A model generated the notes under the pieces. That model saw only the letters and a program-made list of their open reading frames with translations. It was not told the origin of the DNA and did not search any database. A stretch of 64,000 bases of DNA from Lumbricus rubellus (lineage: Eukaryota; Annelida; Clitellata; Crassiclitellata; Lumbricidae). Every line of letters begins with the position of its first letter. Position 1 is the first letter of the stretch. The stretch is taken from the NCBI GenBank assembly GCA_945859605.1, contig OX243827.1:7637926-7701925 (forward strand). Direction: 5' to 3'. Below are positions 10,406 through 64,000 of the stretch, one piece after another. The position numbers were made by a program, and so were the translations under genes.

Positions 10406-11428
10406 GGGTGATTCCGTGTCAAATCAACCAACATGATTGACATGACCGACTCAGATTATTTTACTTGAAATTTGGCACACTTGTTGGGCTATGTGAGACA
10501 TGTAAAAACCTGCAAAGAATTTTTTTTGGGTCAACTACTTCCCGAGATACGGGTCGACAAACTTTGACCCAAACCGGTCGACCACGTTCCTTTGGACGTC
10601 TGTATCTCAGCTTGTATAAGAGCTAGAAAGGTGTTCTTGGTGTCATTATTTAGCTCTTTTGTTGAACTATTTGAGTAGATTTTTTATGACTGTTTAACAT
10701 TGTAAGATAGTGACCATATTTGACAATTTAGCACTTTGACCTTGACCTTGACCATTTCAATCTTTTTGTAAAATCTGAAAAAAATCCCACTTATTGGGTG
10801 AAGGGACATGAACATCCTCCGAAAAAATCAGAATGGGATCTCTAATGGTTCTCTCGCTATAATTATTTTGTCTATAATTCTGTGCAAATTTCAATGTCCA
10901 GTTGTCTGACATTGGAATCGCCCATAATGTTGAACTCGAATTTTGAGTGGAATTATAGATAAAATAATTATAGCGAGAGAACCATTAGAGATCCCATTCT
11001 GATTTTTTCGGAGGATGTTCATGTCCCTTCACCCAATAAGTGGGATTTTTTTCAGATTTTACAAAAAGATTGAAATGGTCAAGGTCAAGGTCAAAGTGCT
11101 AAATTGTCAAATATGGTCACTATCTTACAATGTTAAACAGTCATAAAAAATCTACTCAAATAGTTCAACAAAAGAGCTAAATAATGACACCAAGAACACC
11201 TTTCTAGCTCTTATACAAGCTGAGATACAGACGTCCAAAGGAACGTGGTCGACCGGTTTGGGTCAAAGTTTGTCGACCCGTATCTCGGGAAGTAGTTGAC
11301 CCAAAAAAATTCTTTGCAGGTTTTTACATGTCTCACATAGCCCAACAAGTGTGCCAAATTTCAAGTAAATCTGAGTCGGTCATGTCAATTTTGGTTGCAA
11401 ATTTGGTTGAATTGACACGGAATCACCC
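10406..11428. mobile_element. 1,023-bp palindromic (fold-back) transposon
   Basis: Two arms of about 476 bp (10406-10881 and 10952-11428) are near-perfect inverted repeats around a spacer of about 70 bp. Ends GGGTGATTCCGTGTCAA and TTGACACGGAATCACCC. Flanked by ACTT on both sides (10402-10405 and 11429-11432), which looks like a 4-bp target duplication. No transposase reading frame. Each arm carries a TGACCTTGACCTTGACC run. Confidence 0.85.
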
Positions 11429-11734
11429 ACTTTAGATTTAGCGTTCTAGCACCTGCCATGCACGTCCAATCATTACCGCCAATGCAACAATGATTATTAT
11501 CTTATTCACCAAAACAAATAGATTTGGTTAAGGGCAAACATATATTGTATAGTAAAAGCCACTTCCTCTTAATCTATACAAATCAATGACACAATCAAAC
11601 ACCAATTAATGAAATAATTATTAAATCAATAAATACAAAACTCTGCTAAACCTGGAATGGGCTTCTTGTGGCATTTTTCCTACTAGTGGCCAGAAGCCCC
11701 TTCACCATGTTCACCTCTAGTCTTAAGACTTCCT

Positions 11735-11830
11735 ATGTAACCAAGGTGGGTCGGGAGTGCTTCTGAGTAGATAGTCTTGAATGGGCATTATATAATTGCT
11801 CCCCAAAAATAAATAAATACATATAATAAA
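11735..11830 (+). mobile_element. CR1/L2-like LINE 3' tail
   Basis: GGTCGGGAGTGCTTCTGAGT, TAGTCTTGAATGGGCATTATATAA and an AATAAATAAA tail: the 3' signature shared by other LINE tails here. Confidence 0.5.
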
Positions 11831-12157
11831 TAAAACACAGGATAGGTTGAACTGTTGTTCACATGACCAGTTGTCCACGTTGTCAGTTAATGTGAATTAC
11901 ACTGGAAAACAGTGGAAATGCATAGCACCACTACCATTTGTATCCATATCAAATAACGTGTCAAAATGCAACTGATTGTTTTCAGGCTAGGTTATTAAGC
12001 TCTTACGCACTAAATACTTGATGGCAAAGCAGCACCTGCAGGACTTCCATGAAGCATATTAAGCGAGAATTCAAACTGACGAATACACAGAAAACAGATG
12101 TCGTGGAGAAATCAAACATGACTGATGTGTTTCCGTATGTTGGTGGCAAAGGCTAAG

Positions 12158-12370
12158 GTGGGGCAGCGGTGGTGCAGAGGTATGTTCGGTGCCTCAGAGG
12201 CGGAAGTTGTGGGTTCGAATCTACCTCAAGTCATCGCATAGGGACCTTGGGCCTTCACTTGCAATTGCTCAGCGCTTTGGCGTGAAACTCCGATGCAGTG
12301 TTCGCGCTGCAGTCAGGAGCACCTTTGAGTAGATAGCTTGAAGGGACGCTATAACAAGTGCACATACAAA
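12158..12370 (+). mobile_element. tRNA-derived SINE, family A
   Basis: Diverged A-box (TGGTGCAGAGG), B-box GGTTCGAATCTACC, TGGCGTGAAACTCCGATGC and GGACGCTATAACAAGTGCAC tail. Confidence 0.8.
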
Positions 12371-13599
12371 TATATGATATATGCATATTGCATATATAAT
12401 ATATATATTCCAAGTATATCTATCGGTTTTGCTCAGCTCCTGACTGACTTTCCTGTTTTCCTCTCCTGGTTGGTATCAGACAAGAACAAATTGGTCTTTT
12501 TGGTTAGAGGAAAGATCGCCCCTGAGCTAACTGATTTCTGACATTCAATCCTAAGTATTCACAAACATAACTCCCAAGCAGACCTGCTAAAGGGCAACTA
12601 GAGGTCCAGATGCCCATCCCAATGGTTATTATTAAGCCCATCAGTATTGTGATGGGTATTAGGTTGCAAGTACTATGAAAACTAAGCAGGAGTTTCTATG
12701 GTATGTAGAATGTAGAAATCTGCCTTGTGTAAACACCTCAACTGAGCCAAACAAACCATGGTTGTCCAAAAATTCTCAAATGTAATGAAGGATAAGCTCT
12801 AGGAACATTTTTCTGCTGGCAAAAGAGTTTATATTTCTAAATACTTCTCAAGAAATGTAAGCAAGGTATGCAAAATACATGCACAGAGGTGCATGTATTT
12901 TACTACTATTATATTTACATCTTTCATAAAACAGTATTACAGCATCGTATATTATTTCTTTGTCTTCAGTGAAACAAACAGTGCCATAAGACTTTTAGTT
13001 ATTCTACGCATATTTTAGCCAAGATATGGTTTAAGGTCAAACCATAGTTTACGTTGCTAAATTAATACCATGTTTAAAGCATCATGCAACTTCTACCTCG
13101 AGTAACAGCATATTAAATTAATACATAAACTATTGTTTATCAATGCTGGTTCGATTTTGTCGAAATTCTTTTCATAAATCATACTTGTATTTTATTAAAA
13201 AAATTATTTTCATCAATCCAGCCTTTGTTTAGGCAGGAATTCGCTTCATCAATCCCCCTCATCATAAGTAGCAATCCTTTTTCATCAATATAACTTTCAT
13301 TTAATTAAAAATTATTGCTCATCAATCCAGCTTCGATTTCAGAGAGATTTTTTCATAAATCCTACTTCTATTTCAGTGAAAAAATTATTTCCATCAACCT
13401 GACTTGTATTTACCGAGATTGCTTTTCGTCAAGCCTATCCCAACTGACTGGAATAGTTCAATATGCTAACATACGACAATGGTTGACTGGGAATAGTTTA
13501 ATCCGCTAAAATACGGTTTTACCAATATACCTCTAAATTTTCTTGAAAACCAAGCTGAACAGAAATTGCTTCAACAAGCGTTAACCCTATTAACAATAG

Positions 13600-13857
13600 T
13601 CAGCTACGTTTTGCTGATAAGGGAGTCCTCTGTTTCCTTTGCTCGTACTGCTACCATGAAGAATCGAGCCTTTTCTGTGGTTGGTCCGGTGGTCTGGAAT
13701 GGCCTTTCTTTTGAGCTACGCCTACACCCTGGGACTCTACCAGGATCGTTCCTTGCTAAACTTAAAGTTGTTCTTTTTAGGCGCGTTGGAGTCGGGAGCG
13801 ACTTATTAGGTTTTTTTACTTGAAGGAGCGCTATATAAATGTCCGAATGAAAGAATG
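13600..13857 (+). mobile_element. CR1/L2-like LINE, 5'-truncated ORF2 C-terminus plus tail
   Basis: Open frame contains NRAFSVVGPVVWNGLSFELR and LAKLKVVLFRR, the C-terminal signature of CR1/L2-type reverse-transcriptase proteins. Then GGAGTCGGGAGCG, GGAGCGCTATATAAAT and a GAATGAAAGAATGAAT end. Confidence 0.75.
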
Positions 13858-13999
13858 AATCAAATATTGCGTTAACAAAACGAAGAGTACTCTCTTCCCA
13901 TAATAATTGCATTTTATGGTTATAGCCGTGATGTTTCAAATCGCTTGTGATTTAAAATAGGCGCTATAGGAATTGAATTGATGACAAAATTTCTTACCT

Positions 14000-14111
14000 T
14001 GTTTATATCGGGTTTATTCAACGACCCCTCTTGTATCGGCAATCCATAAAAGAACAACGCAGTGGAGAGTAGTTGACCGAACACAATCCATATCTTACAT
14101 ATCTTCTATAT
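14000..14111 (-). CDS. Exon-like segment before a strong donor, minus strand
   Basis: One frame is open up to AACAAG/GTAAGA (donor at 13999-13998) and reads IWIVFGQLLSTALFFYGLPI, resembling a signal or membrane segment. No in-frame ATG is visible. Its phase 0 end does not match the start of the exon at 9790, so another exon would be needed. Confidence 0.18.
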
Positions 14112-14364
14112 ACTGTTAACATAATACGCCAAACTTTCTCGAGCAAAGTACGATAATCCAACAAAGGTATAGGGTTTCACAACACCGCCAAGTAATCGCG
14201 TCATTTAAAAAACCTCTAATTAACGCAGTTCAATAGTATTTCAGTAGTATTTCAATAGTATTCCAGTAGTATTTATTTCAATAGTATTCCTGCAAGGTTC
14301 GCTGCTTTAGTGCATCGATATTATTATCAATGCAACCAGTGAATATAGTTCATAGGGTCGTTCA

Positions 14365-14376
14365 GATGACGTCATC
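14365..14376. promoter_or_regulatory. Palindromic CRE/ATF-type site
   Basis: Contains TGACGTCA inside a 12-base perfect palindrome (GATGACGTCATC). It lies between the minus-strand exon-like segment at 14000-14111 and a plus-strand donor-like GAG/GTAAGT at 14513-14518, so it could sit in a divergent promoter. Function is inferred from the motif only. Confidence 0.3.
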
Positions 14377-14582
14377 TAGTTGCCTTACGCCATCTGGCAA
14401 TTGACTAAATTAATATACAATGTAAAAATACAATACGACCGAAATTTACAACTTGCCCTGAAGTGCGCATTGAAGTCGGACAATCGTTAAGAACTAGAGG
14501 CAGACTCGAAGAGGTAAGTTTTTAGTTCATGTCGGAGGTAGAGTTGCATAATTTTTTTATTAAACTCAAATCGTGCATTTTG

Positions 14583-14656
14583 TCCTGCTGGAGTCGGGAG
14601 CGCTTCTGAGTCGCCCATGAAGAAACTCCATATAAATTCATGAATGAATGAATCTC
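14583..14656 (+). mobile_element. CR1/L2-like LINE 3' tail
   Basis: CTGGAGTCGGGAGCGCTTCT, CCATATAAATTCATGAATGA. Confidence 0.45.
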
Positions 14657-15165
14657 TGAAAGAAAGTCAGATAAAGGCAAGGCGTGTCCCCGAAGCAGTT
14701 AACATACTTCTCAGTTTCCAGCACATTAGGCTATGTTGATCGATATTAGGCCTAGGCCCTACTCTAGCTTAGTGAAGTAGGTGAAGACCGTAAGTGTGGA
14801 GAAGATTTAAAGTTCCAAGCGGATGGAGACTAACGCGGGAAAAGCACCTATCGATTGGCCAATATCAGGCCATGAATCGAAGATGTGGGAGCGATTCGGG
14901 CGAAATCGGATGTAGGGCGGGGTGGAGTGAAAACCGAATTATACTAGGCGATGTCGGGTACCCCAGCTCGAGCATAGGCCTATAATTGTTCCAGTAGCCT
15001 ACGTAGGCCTAATTCACTGACCTTTGTAAGGAGAACACCATGAATTAAGAGTCCACCTTTATCTGAAAATTCCTTAAAAAATAATTATTGTGAACCATAA
15101 TGTTTATTCTTTTATCTTGAGGTCAAAACGTTAAATTGCTAACCGATGTTTATCGTTTTAGACAA

Positions 15166-15341
15166 AAATATTTTTATCGTCAAACAGGAGCGTGAGCACA
15201 TAGAGATTGGGAAATTGTTGCATTGATGCCTACAGGTTGTGCTGCCTACAAATATTTTTATCGTCAAACAGTAGCGTGAGCACATAGAGATTGGGAAATT
15301 GTTGCATTGATGCCTACAGGTTGTGCTGCCTACAAATATTT
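15166..15341 (+). repeat. 84-bp tandem duplication
   Basis: 15166-15249 is repeated at 15250-15333 with one obvious difference (CAGGAGCG against CAGTAGCG). Confidence 0.95.
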
Positions 15342-16405
15342 CCTTCTCTTATCACATCCTGATTACTTTAGATCTATTTACTTATCAGAGGTTCTGACCA
15401 ACTCTTTCAATCAGTTAAGTTAACAAGGACGTATAGCCACGATTTTGTTTCAGGGTGAGAGGGTGGGGCAGGGGTTGTTTACTAGATCTTGGGTAAACTT
15501 CGACAAGCAACCGAATCAACTAAGGAGTTTAGAGAAGCATCTTATTATAGTGAGTTCTTGGCGACCAATACATTCAAACTGTATCATAGAACACAGAAAT
15601 AGGACTTGAAAACAACAAATGTTCCATGTAGCAGTGACTTGGTTTGTGTTTGTGACAGATGCAAGACAAATCTTTAAAAACTGAATACACAACACCTAGA
15701 CGCCACTAGTTTCAAGTGCAGATTTATTGTTTATTCAGAATAAAAATACACCTACTTTGACTACACATTAGCCTATCTGAAAAATGATGCAATACATATA
15801 TTCACACATCTATACAAAGTGGCTCCTAATAAGATCAGAACTTATCACATTTTGTGAACAGAACAAACTGTTTTGATAGCATAACAGCAAAAAATTGGTT
15901 GAGTGTAGACCAACTTGATCCAGTAATGATCCGTTTTTGTTTAGTTATGCAAAGGCCATTAAATTTATAACTGTGTCTCGTAAAGTCACCACTGCACTTA
16001 AATGATTGTTATCAGGCTTTACACATTTTTTCAATCACCATTACTTGGATAATTGAAGGCATATACCATGCATGTGACAAAACATATACTGCATTACACA
16101 CATTTGCTGACATTCCTTTAGTTTTAAAGTTTCTGCAATTTATACAGCACGAGTTAAGCATTCTGCTTAAAACTAATTCAAGTTAGATAGCCAACAAAAT
16201 TGTAATTCTGCAGCTTTGCAATGTACTCCATGGCTTTTGCTTTTATTGCCCGAGTCACTTTGTTCTTGAGGTAACAAATGGCAAAAAATGTACATAATAT
16301 CATTACCAACACAGATAACAGTTATTTAAAAGTCTTTGTAATTCACAACTTGACTTCAGTTTGTGTGCGACAAATCAAATGGTATTATTTATTTCTCGCA
16401 TTTGC

Positions 16406-16592
16406 CATAGCGCTCTTTCAAGCTCTCCACTCGGAGGCACACCTAACTACAGCGCGGACACTGCACCGAAGTTTCACGCCAATGCGCATGAACAATTGCT
16501 AGTGAAGGACTTGCTCAAGGTCCCTACGTTGCGGCTTGAGGTGGATTCGAACCTGGAGCACCAAACCCACCACTGCACAACAGTGCCCTATA
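16406..16592 (-). mobile_element. tRNA-derived SINE, family A
   Basis: Reverse strand: B-box GGTTCGAATCCACC, TTGGCGTGAAACTTCGGTGC and a GAAAGAGCGCTATGG tail. Confidence 0.75.
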
Positions 16593-16599
16593 TATAAAT

Positions 16600-17702
16600 T
16601 GATATAAAGCTTGAATTTTTGTTAGAGCAAGCAACCAAACTTTTATTTCTACAGTGATTTGATGAAGTCATAGCAACGAGATACCTTTGAAACTGAAAAG
16701 GAATGTACATATCGAAAATCCAGTTGATACTACAAAAAACTTAACTAATTTATTTCACAGCCAACATTTCAATGACTAGCGGAAATAATGTTCTAACTAG
16801 AATCTGTGCTGTACAGCTTGACCAAAAATATTTTAATACAATAGCCTTCAGTAAATTCAATTGTATGTCAGAATCATAGCTTTGAAAGCATTTGCAAAAT
16901 GCTCTCTTTGTGTTGACGGTTTGAATTTTGAAATGTCATCTGAAACTAAAAATATCTCGTCAAGCCATGTATTATTATCGTTATTATTCTTATTTATACA
17001 AATCTTTTAACTAACATGTGGCCTCTATTGCTATATGTATGCCATATGGAAAGTCAAAATCATGATACAGAAATTGAAAAAGAGGCATGTTTTAAACACC
17101 ACCTCACTATATGCAGGAAAGTGGTAATGCATTAGACCATGAACACTAGAAGACATGTTATGGTACATACCCCAACTTGGCTAGTCACACCTTCACAAAG
17201 ACATAGCCAATACTAGCAAATAACTTCAACAACGAACAAGAACATGCATGATCTGGTCGAGTAATATTCTTGTAATAATGTACCAGAAGTTTTTAACACG
17301 TACAATTAACACGTTGACCACGAGGGACGTGTTAACACGTCCAAAATTGAGTCATTTAACACAGCAAATCAGCGGCCAACGTGTTAAGAAATAAGAAGCT
17401 CTGTATTTCTGTATTTCTTCCTAGCCCTGGGCATGAATAAAAGCTCAAGCGTGGAATGTCATCTTGAAGATGGTCAAGTTTTATACCCAATCTTTCTTTG
17501 TTTATCAAATTAAAAATATTGGCATATTTAACTCACATGGTTGGCATGTAATGCGGTAAACAAAACCTTCATTCACAAAATCTTTTCATTTTCTGATTTA
17601 TACGGATAACAGAACTGCTATACGTCAAACCCAAAAATTGGAATGATTTGTAAACTTGAAACGTATTTGCGTGTAACATTAATTTGATTTTGTCGTCATC
17701 AT
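16600..17702 (-). other. Flank 3' of OTOF, probable 3' UTR region
   Basis: No coding sequence seen. The nearest minus-strand AATAAA found is at 16749-16754, about 950 bases after the stop; whether it is used cannot be told. A TTAA-bounded hairpin lies at 17306-17387. Confidence 0.3.
17306..17387. mobile_element. TTAA-bounded hairpin, copy H8 (divergent subtype)
   Basis: 82 bp, TTAACACGTTGACC to GGCCAACGTGTTAA, with an internal TTAACACGTCC. Same architecture as the CCCTTT hairpins but different sequence. Confidence 0.55.
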
Positions 17703-62475
<44,773 letters not shown>

Positions 62476-62944
62476 CTAGAGGTAACAAACATATCCCCTA
62501 TATTACATGTATGACCTTATATCACAGGCATAAACACAAATTGCTGTTTGTCACAACTCTGATGCAAAGCCAGCAAACCAATTCAGCATTAGGAGTAAAA
62601 CATGCTCAGACACAAAACAAATTTCCATACTTATACATACTATTACTATTATTAGTACCGGTAATATTATTATTATTTAACAAAATTAACAATATTATTA
62701 TTATTATTATTATTATTATGCATTTATTAAACATCAATCAATGGCAATGAGCAGTTTTTAACTGAAGAATTTGCTCAAAGTCCTTAACACAGCTATCATC
62801 TCATCGGGGAGTAGTTTCGAACCCCATACTCGTTGCATCACAAGGCAAGTGCTCAACCAATATGCACCATATACAAACATATACAATATTATACAAACAT
62901 ATACAATATTATACAAACATATACAACATTAAACAAAAAGTTAA

Positions 62945-63229
62945 AAAAAGTAAAGTCCAATCCCGTTCCACGAGGAACATAGGGAGGCACTCATCTCCTT
63001 TTCCATGGCCCTGAGCCAGTAATGGACGAATCCCAAGGTCCTGGACACGGGGCCAGTGTATCGCAGGACTTGCTGTTTATTTCCCAGCTTACGCCGGTAC
63101 CAAATTATATTGCTTGGTGACAGAGGCACGTGTGCGTAAACAACTTGCCCAAGGTCGTTACCCGGAATTGAACCCGCAACCTCCCGCTCCGTGAGCGGAC
63201 GCGTTACCGGTCTGCCACCAGGTCGCACA
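62945..63229 (-). mobile_element. tRNA-derived SINE, family B, full-length
   Basis: On the minus strand: GACCTGGTGGCAGACCGGTA (A-box region), GCGGGTTCAATTCCGGGTAA (B-box), then the body shared with 49722-49974, ending GGAACGGGATTGGACTTTAC. Confidence 0.85.
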
Positions 63230-63809
63230 TTAAACAAACATATACAATAAATATTACACAAACATATACAATATTATACAAACATATACAAACATACGCA
63301 AACATATATACAAACATATACATACATAATCAGTCACCTGTTACACTGTACATCCCAGCAACATATCCACAGATCGGTGGATCAGTATTCATCAAAACAA
63401 AGCAGCCGATTGGTCGAATGAGTTTTGTACACATAAGCTTTTTTATGCTCTATCCAATTCTGCTCTGCACCACCAAACTCATTACAGATAAGCTGTGGCT
63501 AATGAAGTACAGCTCATCTTTCGTCGCTCCACTGTCGCTGATGCGTCATAAATTTGCCGATTCCATCTCGGCTTATTGCGTAAATTTGGACATAAACAAG
63601 CGCGGGCGTGTTTCACGATCTGCATCGTCGACTGCACGACATAATTTCATTTGGATCACGCAGGAGACGTTGTTGTTGACTCTACGTGGTACGGCGGTTT
63701 TTTTTGCTAGACTCAAATGTCAAGGCTTGCTGCTGAGTTGATGACATAGCCCACTATCGCCCAATCTCCAACCTATCTGTTTCATTGTAGATGGTTCAGA
63801 AGATCGTGT

Positions 63810-63967
63810 TCATTCATTCACTCATTCAGAGAATTTATATAGCACATCCTCAACACACCTACTCAGTGGTGCTCCCAGCCCAGCAACAGCTAAAACAGTA
63901 GGATTTGAGCAACTTATAAAAATCAGGGGAGTTTAGCCTAGGCATCAGTCGCAAGGCTAATGAGGGG
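63810..63967 (-). mobile_element. CR1/L2-like LINE tail
   Basis: On the minus strand: GCCTAGGCTAAACTCCCC, TAAGTTGCTCAAATCC, GGGAGCACCACTGAGTAGG and GATGTGCTATATAAATTCTC. Close relative of 29515-29775. Confidence 0.6.
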
Positions 63968-64000
63968 GGCATAGGCGCAACCACCCTATGGGACCCACGG

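Noticed and set aside
63337..63420. Minus-strand exon-like stretch reading RPIGCFVLMNTDPPICGYVA before a GT
   Set aside because: No match to the otoferlin region expected upstream of C2B and no acceptor with good context; likely chance.

Overview
This is a eukaryotic (animal) genomic window dominated by one large spliced gene on the minus strand. The gene model was built exon by exon from splice sites, reading phase and recognisable ferlin protein sequence. 36 consecutive coding exons between 62475 and 17703 join in frame into 5,481 coding bases (1,826 residues plus stop) of an otoferlin-type (type-2) ferlin. The first exon in the window starts inside the C2B domain. The N-terminus (C2A and the linker before C2B) must lie to the right of the window, and the stop codon is at 17703-17705. 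Otoferlin is a tail-anchored multi-C2 protein that binds calcium and phospholipid and is linked to regulated membrane fusion. C2B, FerI, C2C, FerA/FerB, C2D, a C2-like segment, C2E, C2F and the C-terminal membrane anchor are all present in family order.

The organism is an invertebrate animal, probably marine. Support comes from long repeat-rich introns, abundant tRNA-derived SINEs, CR1/L2-like LINE tails, hAT and Tc1/mariner-type MITEs, and a ferlin still very close to vertebrate otoferlin. A deuterostome such as an echinoderm or hemichordate is my best guess, but this is inference.

Layout. 1-17.7 kb: flank 3' of the otoferlin gene, with a possible second minus-strand gene (three phase-compatible exon-like segments at 856-1146, 7108-7272 and 9674-9790), a 1.4-kb 42-bp minisatellite, a 1.0-kb palindromic transposon at 10406-11428 and a CRE-centred possible divergent promoter near 14370. 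17.7-25.9 kb: exons 36 to 27 (membrane anchor, C2F, C2E). 27.7-31.2 kb: exons 26 to 22 (linker before C2E). 31.2-38.3 kb: a 7.2-kb intron with repeats only. 38.3-43.3 kb: exons 21 to 17. 43.8-50.2 kb: exons 16 to 12 (C2D, FerB, FerA), with two TA-flanked mariner-type elements in introns 13 and 14. 51-62.5 kb: exons 11 to 1 (C2C, FerI, C2B). 62.5-64 kb: repeats in the intron that leads to the unseen 5' exons.

The repeats are the most informative non-coding part. At least five hAT-like MITE families carry 8-bp target duplications, and three or more tRNA-derived SINE families are present. A family of 71-82-bp perfect hairpins is bounded by TTAA; one sits in the TTAA of a hAT MITE whose uninterrupted relatives are also in the window. 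Several mobile or tandem repeats lie within a few bases of otoferlin splice sites. Fragments of otoferlin exons 6 and 26 have been copied into adjacent introns. No CRISPR, rRNA gene, functional tRNA gene or bacterial-type operon was seen.
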